NCBI GenBank assembly: GCA_947579605.1
Contig: OX388311.1
Location: 28,336,951 to 28,400,950, forward strand
Origin: Athripsodes cinereus
Taxonomy: Eukaryota > Arthropoda > Insecta > Trichoptera > Leptoceridae
Reading direction: 5' to 3'
Length of the DNA stretch: 64,000 nucleotides
Numbering within the stretch: the first letter of the stretch is position 1; the number at the start of each line of letters is the position of its first letter. The translations under genes were made by a program, and so were the position numbers. This document shows positions 9,872 to 20,225 of the stretch, piece by piece. The notes below the pieces were generated by a model, which saw nothing but the letters and a program-made list of their open reading frames with translations, did not search any database and was not told the origin of the DNA.

Positions 9872-10315
9872 ACACTCTTTTCCGCAAGATTTCGAGTGTC
9901 CCGTAAGAAGCCGATTTTGAAAAAAATAAAGACATTTATAGCTTAAATTCAGTGGTGGGGCTTACCGCCCATCATGAAAGTTTTAACTTTTCGCTACCTT
10001 AATGCTAATTAAGCTAGCACTTACATAGGTGTTTTAAGGTGTTTTTCAAAGGAGCAGTTTAAAGCTTTGTTTTTGTAATGAAAAAGAGATATTTAAAATA
10101 TCTGAAGCAAATTTAGACATGCGTTATTATTTAGGAATCTCATAACTGTTATTATCATTACATACTTTATTTACTTTACTCAGTTTGACCAAAATTTTAA
10201 CTTAGGCTAGTTCTGCATTAAGGTAGCGTTTTGTCGGCACTGAGGGGACAACTTTCATTATTATTACACGCAGATTGTCTTCTGGCTACCCCAATTGTGG
10301 GATGATAATATGTCG
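9872..10315 (+). mobile_element. SINE-A copy split by a nested MITE
   Basis: Head and middle are at 9872-9985 (TTTCGAGTGTCCCGTAAGAA, AAATTCAGTGGTGGGG). The distal part is at 10232-10315 (GGCACTGAGGGGACAAC to GGCTACCCCAATTGTGGGAT). The gap between them is the MITE at 9992-10228. Confidence 0.75.
9992..10228. mobile_element. MITE nested in SINE-A
   Basis: Perfect 14-bp terminal inverted repeats CGCTACCTTAATGC (9992-10005) and GCATTAAGGTAGCG (10215-10228), with weaker similarity continuing inward. The flanks are T-runs, so the target duplication length cannot be read (TT to TTTT). Length 237 bp, no coding frame. The superfamily is not recognised. Confidence 0.8.
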
Positions 10316-10534
10316 TTAACGAAAAGATATGAAGAATGTAAGAAACAAAATTTATTTCATTTACTTATCGGAAGGTTGGGGTGAATAATCAAATTTGTCA
10401 TGTAGTATTATGAAAGGTATATCTTTTATCTTCTTTTTTTTTGGATCAATAAAAAAACAAAGATAAACTGTTAAGTGTTATATAAATGAAAAACTGAATA
10501 ATTTGTAACTTTTGTTTTGTTATATGTGTTTAGT

Positions 10535-10700
10535 TTTAATATGACATGGTTAGATGGAAAAAAAATCACCAATATACTCGTAGTCATAATCTCGCCACTG
10601 GATATCATCACATTTTTTTTATATAAATTTCTTTGTTGATCTTGCTATGTATCTAAATGATGATGTGCAAAATGAATAAAATAAATTAATTAATACATAT
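10535..10700 (+). mobile_element. LINE 3'-end repeat, family H
   Basis: Sense-orientation copy containing CATGGTTAGATGGAA..AAATCAC and ending GATGATGTGCAAAATGAATAAAATAAA. Copies on the minus strand lie at 14035-14300 and 29105-29260. The AATAAA-rich terminus is what a LINE 3' UTR would carry. Confidence 0.55.
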
Positions 10701-11037
10701 AAAAACACATAATATATCTCTATTCGGAAATATATGCCTTAAAATATTTATACGCCTTTTTATCCTATGAGCGCAAAAACGAAATACTTACACAAAAGAA
10801 GTCTAATATCTAAAGACTCTTGATATCCTTTAAACCAAAATATGTAAGTAAAGTACTCGTGTGTTTACCATATTGTTGTTTTGTTATGCACCGGGTTAGA
10901 ATTTTTGAAATGCTGCCAACATGAAAATAATAATAATATGTACCAGTGCGTTATGCAACAATGTATCAAATCATGAAAAATTAAAAAAATAAGTTTGTGT
11001 CATCATACTTGAAACCTAATAAGATGAGTTAGATTTG

Positions 11038-11150
11038 AAGTGGTCAGCAGTCCCGGACTTTCAATTGAGTTGAACCCCTTTTGCTGACTTATTCCACCTT
11101 CACGACACAAGCATATTTCTAATTATTTAGGTATATTTGGGTGTTTTATC
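11038..11150 (+). mobile_element. Divergent SINE-D-like fragment
   Basis: It contains CTTTCAATTGAGTTGAACCCC, TCCACCTTCACGACACAAG and TATTTGGGTGTTTTAT, in the same order as the divergent minus copy at 53050-53190. It probably represents an older SINE-D subfamily. Confidence 0.45.
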
Positions 11151-11210
11151 CAGATCCAGATTCATCTTCTTGAATTAAAAAGGATATTCTAGCTTTTATT
11201 ATTTTCAATA

Positions 11211-11383
11211 TTTTTTTTTTAAATATGTCTGGGTTTTGTTACAAATCCAAATATAACCTTATACACCTTTCACAGGAAGCTAAAATCTTGTGTCGTGAAA
11301 GGGGAGTTTGCCGGCACCTGTGATCAAACCACGGACCCTCTGTTCACGAGGCCAAGACTCTACATCCAGGCTACCGACGAACT
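11211..11383 (-). mobile_element. SINE-D copy, near full length
   Basis: The reverse complement reads GTTCGTCGGTAGCCTGG (A-box-like), GTGGTTTGATCACAGGTGCC (B-box-like, decayed), CCCCTTTCACGACACAAG, and GTTGTATTTGGATTTGTAAC, ending in an A-rich run (T-run on the plus strand). The layout is that of a tRNA-derived SINE. Confidence 0.85.
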
Positions 11384-11591
11384 TTTTATTTATAATACGT
11401 TAAAATTGAGGGACCACTAACTTGTACTGTATGGAGTCCTACGCAAATGAATGGTCTTCCACTTTTTTATGTAGGGTTTTTAATGTCCTGCAAAGGGCAC
11501 TTATGAGACATTTAACTATCAATTCAGACTGATAAAACAACACTCATCCTAAATGACTTATTTTTAAAAAGCACGGAACACATTAGCCGCA

Positions 11592-11777
11592 ATTTTTTTT
11601 TTTTTGAAAAAGATATATCTGGGTTTTGTTATAAACCCAAATACAACCTTATACACCTTTCACACTAAGCTAAAAGCTTGTGCCGTGAAAGGGGAGTTTG
11701 CCGACACCTGGGATCGAACCACGGACCCCTTGTTCCGAAGGCCGAGACTCTATCTCCAGGCTACCGACGAACTCGCT
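11592..11777 (-). mobile_element. SINE-D copy, full length
   Basis: One of the best copies. The reverse complement has GTTCGTCGGTAGCCTGGAG, GTGGTTCGATCCCAGGTGTC (good B-box), CCCCTTTCACGGCACAAGC, AAGGTTGTATTTGGGTTTAT and the AACCCAGATATATCTTTTT 3' end with an A-run. The short forward open frame here is a chance antisense reading. Confidence 0.9.
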
Positions 11778-12078
11778 AATTATGTAGATAGTTAGATTAT
11801 CTTAATTTCAAGTTTGTCTAACTTGTGTAATGATGGTTTTACAATCCTGCGACCATCTCAAGACCATCGGCGCCGATGAAAAATATGACTTTTATTTTAC
11901 TTTTAAATCGAGTGATGTTCTTCCAGTACTACAGATCTATAGATGTCTATAGACAACCTACTACACATTACAGAACACTGATCTTGCCGAGATATATTCT
12001 GAGCCCATCACATTTTCAAGCTACTCAATGGTATCATATTTAATCCAATAATACTGGAAAAATTCAATATATACTCGT

Positions 12079-12380
12079 ATGTTCCCGATGCATATGGACG
12101 TTCTCGGCATCACGATTTTATTTGACCAACCTCAAAACATTTCAAACATATTGGCAAACTCCCCAGTGGGAGGGGCTATTCAAATGTTTAATGATCTGGC
12201 TGGAGAAATTGATATCTTTAACGTAACGTATGCAGAATTTATAAGAAAAATTGAGAATATATTGTAGTTGTGTTATCGTTTGGATATCGTTTAAGATTTT
12301 CTTCTGAGATCGCATTGGACTTTAGCTGTAATGATCCTTGTAAGAATCGTCTTGTTGTCAGTAATAATAATAATAATATC
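12079..12380 (+). pseudogene. LINE family K: last exon end and 3' UTR
   Basis: A 62-codon frame (12079-12267) ends in AGEIDIFNVTYAEFIRKIEN, resembling the ..DIF...F.RK... C-terminal helix of several non-LTR retrotransposon proteins. It is followed by a 3' region (TCGTTTGGATATCGTTTAAG, CTTCTGAGATCGCATTGG) and a TAA repeat. A second copy with the same frame and 3' region, broken by a deletion, lies on the minus strand at 55070-55330, which shows this is repeat coding and not a host gene. Confidence 0.65.
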
Positions 12381-12727
12381 AGCTGGGCTACAACATTGTT
12401 GCATATCACAACCCGTATATATGTAATATTTCTGTAATATTACTGCGTTACATTACAACATTATGTATGTTGTATAGAAATACTGAAGATATTTTATTCT
12501 CGACATTTTTAGTTGCGTGTTGGAGTTGAGATCCACCCACGTTGTTTACTTTCATGTTTCACAACATTATCATACTTCAATTTTATAATATACATGTACA
12601 TATAATCAGTGACGTGGCCTCCGTACAAGCCCAAAAGCCAGGCTGAAGGCTCACCTGAGGTTTCAAAATTAGAAAAATATAAAAGTATGGTTCGGTAATA
12701 GTTTGAAATTTCCCGTACCATCTAGAA

Positions 12728-13140
12728 CATGGGTGGCCAACCTTTTCAGCAGCCGGGCCAAATTTCAGAATGAGATTTCCTACCGGGCCGCACAACAATA
12801 TACTCCATATTATGGAACATTTGATAATTTTACTTCACCTTAAAATTTCTACCCCCCCGTCACCAAATTTTCAAAATGGTACTTAAAGGAATTTTAAATA
12901 TTTCAAACTCCTCGGTTTTCTTTAAGAATATTTTCTCAAAATACCTCTTTTAAAAAAGTAACGGGTACTTGTGTCGACTATTTTTTTTTTATTTATATCA
13001 TATAATAATACACATTAAATACAATTATAAAGTCGCGTCAAACTATTATTAATAAAATATTACTAATAAAAGTGTTCATAATGCTTCGCGGGCCGCACGT
13101 AGACACCCAACAGGCCGCATGTGGCCTGCGATCACCTTTG
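12728..13140. mobile_element. hAT MITE (GGGCCGCA type) with target duplication
   Basis: The left end CATGGGTGGCCAACCTTTTC and right end (read inward CAAAGGTGATCGCAGGCC) carry the mirrored GCCGGGCC / GGGCCGCA blocks known from a widespread hAT MITE type. ATCTAGAA flanks it on both sides (12720-12727 and 13141-13148; the match extends to ATCTAGAACA). The interior 12840-12970 is similar, in inverse orientation, to the interior of the hAT at 2014-2680. No transposase. Confidence 0.88.
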
Positions 13141-13290
13141 ATCTAGAACAAACGTGCAGCACTAAATAAAATACAAGAAAACATTTTATAGCAATGTCAC
13201 ACATAATTATAGTCTGTGCGAGTGAGACAAATGCCAAATTCTAGGGTCTTCCTGTTATATGTATTTTACATCGCTCAGCGAACGAATTCC

Positions 13291-13338
13291 GTATCGGTAT
13301 TGAAAAATGGACATAAATAATGTCCATTTATCAATACC
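13291..13338. repeat. Short hairpin
   Basis: CGGTATTGAAAAATGGACA and its near-perfect complement lie 8 bases apart, giving a stem of about 19 bp with a mismatch. It is isolated, with no partner copies. Function unknown. Confidence 0.6.
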
Positions 13339-13587
13339 GTTTACTGCAGGAACAATTTCTTCTTCACAATGCTTGGATACCCAAAGGCCCGGATTATTGC
13401 AATGTTCTAAAGATGACTCCGAACACTTCGAATTTCGTTCGATCACTGAAGTTAAGCAAAATTTGGTTCGGGCTGCTCTTGGATGAGGGACTTGGTAATT
13501 ATGTATTGTTTAATTATTATTCCAATTATTTAATTAAGCTCTTTGAACTCTTATTGAAGAAACATTTTTTATTTTCCTGAATTTTTG

Positions 13588-13684
13588 TTAGCATTGAGAG
13601 GACAACTTGCATATTTTCAACATGTAGCTAGTCTGCTAGCTTCTCCATTTGTGAGATATACCGTGATGGTATATAAGTAGCAGT
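13588..13684 (+). mobile_element. SINE-A distal fragment
   Basis: It runs from GAGAGGACAACTTGC to GATATACCGTGATGGTATAT. 5' truncated at almost the same place as several other copies. Confidence 0.65.
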
Positions 13685-14034
13685 AAAAACATAACATCTT
13701 AGGTAAATATTTTATACTTATGTATTTCATAGCTCTATTCTGAGAGGTGGGCTTACCCAGTGCAAAAACTCTTTATACGCCACTGCATAATAATATAATA
13801 TGATGTTATAATAATTCTTTACTTCATTCTTGAATAAGAATCTATGTTATTTCTGATACACACAACGGTCTTTCATGCACAATACAGCTAAAAATATTAT
13901 ATGTAAAACCTATTCTTATATTATTATATAACTTCCTTGATTCTTATTAAATATCTTAGCAAACATTTAACTGTATAGTTGATTTCATATAGTAAAAAAT
14001 ATGATTAAACTTCTAAAGATTAGCTGTATTTATT

Positions 14035-14300
14035 TATTTTTTCTTCTTGCACATCATCATTCATATAACAAATTAAACATATAATATAACAAATATTTTA
14101 TATTGAATTAAGCATAACCTGATGACAAGCTCGTTAGAGCTTATCGGGATTTTGCACACATATTGTAATTTTTATTTGAATAAAGTATTTTATATATGAG
14201 AAAAAGAAAAAAAAAATAAAGCAGTATACACAAGAAAAAATGTGATGATGTGCAGTGGCGAGATTATCACTACATATATAGTGATTTCTTCCATCTAACC
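14035..14300 (-). mobile_element. LINE 3'-end repeat, family H, with internal insertion
   Basis: CTTCTTGCACATCATCATTC at the start and AATGTGATGATGTGCAGTGG...TTCTTCCATCTAACCACG at the end match the copy at 29105-29260. About 120 bases between (14080-14200) have no counterpart there and end in an A-run, so they are probably a separate inserted retroposon. Confidence 0.55.
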
Positions 14301-14424
14301 ACGGTAAGAAACTGCTTAAGCAATAGACTCACCTTATTGATATTATAGGTACCTACTTATGAATGCAAATATCACCATTGTACATACTTATTTTTGTTCA
14401 ATGTTATTACATAGTTTACATATC

Positions 14425-14605
14425 CGTCGGCCCGGGCGTCCCTCTTTCACAATACACCGTTCCTATGACAACGATATCAGAGCGCAAGGAATGTCGTGGG
14501 AAGAGGTGACGCAATTGGCACAGAGACGCTCTGAATGGAGGAGGCTGGTTTCTGCCCTGTGCTCCCGAGAGGAGCGTTGAGGGCGATGATGATGATGATG
14601 ATGAT
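14425..14605 (+). pseudogene. LINE-E 3' end with GAT tail
   Basis: In frame: RRPGRPSFTIHRSYDNDIR, then QGMSWEEVTQLAQRRSEWRR and a stop after CSREER, followed directly by a GAT repeat tail (about 14582-14604). It keeps an intact reading frame for the last ~50 codons. This is the C-terminus of an RTE-like endonuclease/reverse transcriptase, 5' truncated, and the best-preserved member of its family here. Confidence 0.85.
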
Positions 14606-14784
14606 TACATAGTTTACATTAAGTATAGCTTATTTATTTATTTTTTATAATTAAATATGAACTTCCATTACCTTTATACCGTCAGTTAACAATACAAAGG
14701 TCTAAAATGGAGACTGTAAAGAAAAAAAATAGGCCAGTTCAAGTGTAAAAAGTAGGCAAGTGAAGGAGAAAATTTACTAATTGT

Positions 14785-15001
14785 GTCGGTGCACACGTAG
14801 TAGAATTCCATAATAATGCAATTTGAAACAAGTGTTCCTTTCTACTATTATTTGTTAATTCGCAGAGAGACGTCTTTCGACTTATAAGGTCATTATCAAT
14901 CTCTGATCAATCTATTGATAATGACCTTATATGTCGAAAGACGTCTCTCTGCGAATTAACAAACAATAGTAGAAAGGAACACTTGTTTCAAATTGCATTA
15001 T
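14785..15001. repeat. Foldback-C element, 189-bp palindrome
   Basis: 14813-15001 is an inverted repeat with arms of about 88 nt (ATAATGCAATTTGAAACAAG at the left, complement at the right) and the family core GCAGAGAGACGTCTTTCGAC. The loop is about 10 bases near 14902-14912. The flank 14785-14812 is the family end (TAGTAGAATTCC in reverse), so this copy is inverted relative to that at 3836. Confidence 0.88.
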
Positions 15002-15480
15002 GAGAAAATTTACACTACACTAAAGTTGCCACTGAGAGTTATGAGAGAGATTTTTGGAACTATGTGACATGGTAGCTCCCACTGTTGTCAAATGTGATAT
15101 TTCATAGGAAAAGACAGTAATATTCACGAAATTTTTGCCATATATGTAGAATTATTTTTTGGTCATCACGTTTAATTATTTTTGGGAACCAAGTTTTTCG
15201 ACACCGGCAACACTTTTTCCTACCATCTCAATGAGTTCTAGATTTTTGAAGTTTTTTGTATATCGCCATTTTACTTAATTGGAAAAAACCACACATAGCG
15301 AAAAAATTAACTTTGTCTCTTCCCGACCTTATATGATTTGTTAAATTACACACGTAACGTCGAACAATGAAGAATCTAACTAACTTCGCATAATTGACAA
15401 TTTCTATAATTCTACTTTCGATGCTGAATTTTTAAAACAATTCATCATTAAAGTTCGTGTTCACATGTACATTTATATGC
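15002..15480. other. Unassigned interval
   Basis: Not obviously repetitive within the window; no partner copies seen. No RNA gene or long frame. Confidence 0.35.
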
Positions 15481-15688
15481 ACACACTCCAGTTTCTCGTT
15501 TCAAAGTGTGACAAATGCGGTTCATTTATTACGTCACCGCGACCGACGACTGTTTTATTCGCAACAGAATCCAATCCGCATAGTCGGAATGTGTGGTCAA
15601 GAAAATCCAATCAAATAATATGCTTCGTCGATCGGAATAAATGAAAGGCTTAGTAGTGGTTGTCGTAGAAGCGGTAGATATTTGTAAT

Positions 15689-15775
15689 ATGGACATTGAT
15701 CTGAATAACTGGATAAAGTGCGTGGAACAAAATGGCCTAATTTTTGTGTTTCATTTAAAAACTTTGGTGAAGAAG
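15689..15775 (+). CDS. Possible first coding exon of a host gene (uncertain)
   Basis: An ATG at 15689 opens MDIDLNNWIKCVEQNGLI and continues to HLKTLVKK, where AAG is followed by GTAACG, a plausible splice donor at 15776. The upstream 200 bases are more GC-balanced than the surroundings and free of recognisable repeats, as a 5' UTR or promoter could be. The spacing of D-L...WI..V.Q......LK.L loosely recalls the N-terminus of PP2A-like phosphatases (PP6/PPV group), but the conserved CKYLPEN stretch of that group is absent. It could equally be chance or a decayed pseudogene. An in-frame Met at 15641 would add 16 residues. Confidence 0.2.
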
Positions 15776-15789
15776 GTAACGAGCGCACA

Positions 15790-16080
15790 AAATATTTGTC
15801 TTAATAATAATAAAATATTTCTCTCTTCATATTTCGATTAAAGATGAATCTTTTTCTCGCTTGATTTCGAACGTACTCAAACAAAATATGACATTTATTC
15901 ATTTCAAAAATATTTTTATACAAATATACAACACATTTTATTTATATTAGTGAGCGCAGTTAAATGCCGTAATATAGATTAGAAATGATACTCTATGTTT
16001 TAAAATATGATCCATTATTTTTATTGAATTTATGAGAGTTTTGGTAGTATACCTGAAAATTCACATTTGCGCATCTTCTG
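15790..16080. other. AT-rich interval, nothing recognised
   Basis: No repeat partner or frame seen. Confidence 0.4.
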
Positions 16081-16084
16081 CATA

Positions 16085-16455
16085 ATAATTACAAGTAGCG
16101 GATGTGAGAGGAGTGTTGTGGACAGAATGCGTGTAAACAAGTTGAGATGGTTTGGACATGTTGAGCGAATGCAAGATGAAAGGATGACGAAAAGGATGCA
16201 TTTATCTGAAAGAAGGGGTGTGAGGAAGCGCGGACGTCCAAGAACCACGTGGCTTGATCACGTGGACCAAATTCTTAAGGACGGGCGCGTGCTGAGTAAG
16301 AGAAATCGGCGTGCATGTATGAGAAACTGGATGAATGTAGAGGAAGCGAAAGAAGTACCTATGTAAGGATAGATCTATATGGCGTTCCGTTCTCTCTGCC
16401 TACCCCTCCTGGGAAATGGCGTGAGGGTATAGTATAGTAGTATAGTATAGTAAAT
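16085..16455 (+). pseudogene. LINE-R 3' end with a 4-base frameshift
   Basis: In frame: GCERSVVDRMRVNKLRWFGH, then ERMTKRMHLSERRG, RKRGRPRTTWLDHV, RRACMRNWMNVEEAKEV. Compared with the copy at 55466-55965, about four extra bases near 16356-16362 shift the frame and stop it early. The 3' end is GGCGTGAGGGTATAGTATAG with a TATAG microsatellite. LRW.GHV.RM and GRPR.TW are the C-terminal blocks of RTE-like LINE reverse transcriptases. 5' truncated. Confidence 0.88.
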
Positions 16456-16498
16456 TAGTTTCATTTTAAACGTAAGATGAGTACAATTTTACTCTCTT

Positions 16499-16745
16499 GA
16501 CATCGTCTACAAGTGGGGTAGCCAACATACCAACTGTGTGTAATAAACATGCAAACTCTTCTCTCGCTGCCAATAAATAATAGATAAAGAAGAGATTCAG
16601 GAAGAGTGACATCACATCATTGCAAAATTCTAGATGTTCCTTTAATTTATTTTTTTGTGATGCCTTTCTACCAACTACCTTTTACATGACACTCGAAATC
16701 CTGCAAAAAAGAGTGGGAGACCTAATTTGTCGAGTATTTCATGAA
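16499..16745 (-). mobile_element. SINE-A copy, near full length
   Basis: The reverse complement runs from GTTTCATGAAATACTCGAC through the head and the middle block to GGCTACCCCACTTGTAGACG. Compared with other copies it shows that the element starts about 25-40 bases upstream of the GTAAGT block. Confidence 0.75.
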
Positions 16746-17249
16746 ACCAGCAAGGTAATAAGATAAGCAAATTTCATCATTCAATTGATCGCATGTTATT
16801 TGCATTGAATTCACTTCTAGTACTTAGGTCATTTATTTCAATGAATATGTACAACAAATTGTATCTAATACAATGATAACAGTTTTCAATCACAAAAGAG
16901 AACCACTAATAAAATAACAAATAACCAGATTTTGGTATTCCACGAAATGTAGATATGCTCCATAGAATCAAATATACAACATTTCTAAATTGTATGTGAA
17001 CCCTTTTGTAACTACGGTAGTAGAAAAAGTTCAACAATTTGTATCCGTAACAATCATCGTTGATTTTTTATTAAAATTTATTAAGTTTGTCAAAAGACTT
17101 GTTTGACATTGTGTTGAAATGCTTGGTTTCGAGTGGCTGGAAGTTCTAGAAGTAGCAATGGATGGGGTCTCTGTAAAAAGTACCTAGGTGCAATGTCCCT
17201 CCCACCCTCCATCCAAAAAGGACATGGGGATAAAATTTTATTCAATTTA

Positions 17250-17425
17250 TTTTAAAAAGATATACCTATCTGGGACTTGTTATAAATCCAAATACAACCT
17301 TATACACCTTTCACAGTAAGCTGAAAGATTGTGTCGTCAAAGAGGAGTTTGCCGGCATCTGGGATCGAACCGCGGACCCCCTGTTCACGAGGCCGAGGCT
17401 CCACCTCCAGACTACCGACGATATA
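17250..17425 (-). mobile_element. SINE-D copy, near full length
   Basis: The reverse complement has CGTCGGTAGTCTGGAGG (A-box-like), GCGGTTCGATCCCAGATGCC (B-box), a GTGTATAAGGTTGTATTTGG distal block and an A-rich 3' end. Confidence 0.85.
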
Positions 17426-17429
17426 TGAA

Positions 17430-18370
17430 CATGTTTTTTGAAATCATGGGTATCAAATAAATTATGTTGAATCTAATGAATATGAACAATGAACATGGGA
17501 AATGATACTACCCAGAGCCATTATTTTCAGAAATAAAATAGGTCGAGATACAGATGTATTTATTTGATTTATTTGGCTTTTCACGAGTCTTTACAAATAT
17601 AAATAAAGTACTCATACCTATAAATGAAATTTTCAATTATAGAAAAACTCATACATTTACAAAAACATATTTCCTACATTACTAGTACATCATATATCTA
17701 AGTGAAAAAATTAAACAAAACGAAAGAATCAAATGAAAACAAGGAAAATACATACTTCTGAAATAAGTGTGTTTCAAGATAAGTACGCAAAAGTTATATT
17801 TTAAATCGTGTTTTATAATATGTGATTCAAGCGATTGTAGATGTTTTTGAATTTGATAGTAGTTAATGACCAGTGCCAATGGGGAGTTAACTACACGTCC
17901 AAAATTGAACTCAAAGTGACTGAAAAAGTAGAAGAGGAAATTGTTTGCGACCTCTTGTGGGATATTTCTGGAAGTACAGACCTGCTCATGAATATAATCA
18001 AATGGCCCACTTTTCCTGCATATTATGAACACAATAATACTACCTAAAACCGGAGCAAGCATAAGTAATGTGTACCTATATGTTCTATGTACATATATAT
18101 GGGCCGCTTCACCCGGACCATCAACTAGAAAATTTATAAGAATAAAATGATAGGGTGCTTATACAAGGTATAAAGGAATACGTGTAAAGCTGCAACGACA
18201 CGGTAATGTTATAATGTGAACGGTATATCACATAATATATAATTGTACATCTACTACTACTTTTATACTTCTTCTTCATCGCCCTCTCCTTTATCCCATT
18301 TACTTGGGGTCGGATCTCCTAGTTCACATCTTCGAAGTTTTCCGGTCCCCTGCATCCTCCGAGCGCAACT
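17430..18370. other. AT-rich interval with unassigned frames
   Basis: Open frames on both strands overlap at 17682-18062 but neither shows recognisable domains, and they shadow each other. 17560-17620 could be an antisense LINE 3' end. Nothing firm. Confidence 0.35.
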
Positions 18371-18440
18371 CTGTCTCCTTCAGTTCAATCTACAGAGGGC
18401 GAGTTTATCGCAAAGACGAGATCTCTTCCAACTAACCCAA
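18270..18440 (-). mobile_element. Family B 3'-end repeat with adjoining repeat block
   Basis: 18372-18440 matches the start of family B in reverse (GTTAGTTGGAAGAGATCTCG, then CGATAAACTCGCCCTCTGTA). The adjoining 18270-18370 (CCATTTACTTGGGGTCGG) looks like a separate dispersed repeat but has no second copy here. Confidence 0.55.
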
Positions 18441-18989
18441 ATATCATATTTTTTGTAGTTGTTTCATGAAAAATTACATGGATACGGGTGGATGCAAATC
18501 CAGCGAGGTAGTATTGAGCGTGTAAATATAAATTAAAATTGTGAAAAATGTTATGCTCGTAATTTTGGGAAATAAATATTATATTATTAGTAGGCATTGT
18601 AGTTCAAGCTTTATCAGAAGCAGTAAGATTTATAACATGAAAACAAAAAGAAGAGATAGAGCGTGACTAGGTTACATATGAATCAAACTAGAAACCTTAT
18701 CATCAGATCGATACCCGCTCCCGACCATTTGCCAATACACATTGGGGTAGTTCATTACGCTATACGGAGATTTTATGTTAATCAAATTGTATGATAACAC
18801 ACCGAAACAACTTACTTTTACCATACTGTATGGGAGATGGATAATAATTTTATTTTGTGACCTGATTGAGACGAAAAGGCTCATTGCATATATCCTAGAC
18901 CATTTCATGTAACTTATTTATTGATAATTAAGTTGAAACAGCATTCATTTCACTACGAAAAAAGTTTGTTATACACAATACCAATACAC

Positions 18990-19140
18990 AATTGGGTTAG
19001 TTGGAAGAAATCGCGCCTCTGCGATAAACTCGCCCTCTGTATATTGATTGTATGATTGTCTTTGTTTGAAATGTATTTTTGTGTGAATTTGCTTGTTATC
19101 AATGTACAGTAAAGAATAAATAAATAAAATAAAAATAAAA
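18990..19140 (+). mobile_element. Family B 3'-end repeat, complete 3' part
   Basis: It reads GGGTTAGTTGGAAGAAATCG, CGATAAACTCGCCCTCTGTA, and ends AATGTACAGTAAAGAATAAA with an AAAT tail. Copies lie at 31013-31165 (-), 54107-54252 (+) and 60270-60525 (+). It probably is the 3' UTR of a LINE whose coding part is missing. Confidence 0.7.
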
Positions 19141-19144
19141 AATA

Positions 19145-20220
19145 CCGTCATTACCATAAAGGCCCATGCCCAGGGCCCCGACAGTAGCAAATCTCATCAA
19201 TGAATAAATTTAAGATGCAAAATGTCTTTACTTTTACGAACACCTGACTTTCGAATACTCAACTAATTAAGGGGAAAAAATCAAATTTATTTATTGAAGT
19301 AGTCTATAAAACTATTCAATACATATGCACATGTTCAATTAACTACAGACCAAAACGCATATTATGTAAAAAACAAATCAGTAGGTTTGTATAATGAGTA
19401 ACCTAAATTTACTGCAAATACAGAATTAAACGTAATCTATTGTAAAATCAGTTTAAAACGGAGAAAAACACAACTATAAGTCAGGTTAATACATTTTATT
19501 GATAAATTTTACAAAAAGCTCGGGATCTTTGTAAAAGAGTCTCTTTGGTATTCAACGAATATACACTGTGACGCATGACAGTTGAAAACTTTTTTTCAAT
19601 ACAAAACACTCCGAAGGTTGTTGATAACATTGTGTCTACGTGATGTGAACTTCAATATACAAAAAGTAGCAAAAAAGATACGGAAATATTTCAAAATTGG
19701 GTTGATAATATTTTTTCATTGCGACATTTACCATTTTGTAACTGTGTTCCTTCTTTACTTTCATAGCAACACACCCGAAATATATTCAATAAATAGTTCA
19801 ACTATTTTTCAAAGACGTACATAGGTATATACTACTAAATTATTTGTTTGTTATGTTAAATATTTTATAATTATATATTTTAATAATTTAAAATTAAATT
19901 CCCTATATAATTGTGATAATTTGTTATTGCTTCTGTCTTATATTATTTGATTTTAAACGAGTTTTATTTAATGATTCATTTGCATTATATGTATCATATT
20001 GTTTTTTAATTATGTATTGTTCTTTTTTATGGTTTTCTTGTTTGAATGTATTTTTATGTCTGTCATGTATTTCTTATATATATTCTCTACATGTAAAAGA
20101 CTCACGCTGTATGTTATAAAAAACAAATATACATAACTATTAAATAAAATAAAAAAACAATAATAAATAACAAAAACCATTCATACCAGTTTTGTAGTTG
20201 ACCACTTGATTTAAAATATG
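19145..20220. other. AT-rich interval
   Basis: 20085-20160 ends in CTCACGCTGTATGTTATAA plus an AAATA-rich run, resembling the LINE 3' terminus at 1880-1932. The rest has no recognised content. Confidence 0.35.
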
Positions 20221-20225
20221 GATAT

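Larger units (their letters stand above)
12607..13785. mobile_element. Possible outer hAT-like element (nested structure)
   Basis: The left end CAGTGACGTGGCC (12607) and right end ATACGCCACTG (ending 13785) are inverted relatives (CAGTG[A/G]CGT). The 8-bp flanks CATATAAT and CATAATAA are only partly alike. It would enclose the complete hAT element at 12728-13140 and a SINE-A piece. The ends could belong to two different elements. Confidence 0.35.

Noticed and set aside
17682..18062. 126-codon minus frame and 68-codon plus frame
   Set aside because: They overlap each other on opposite strands, lack domains and have AT-driven residue composition.
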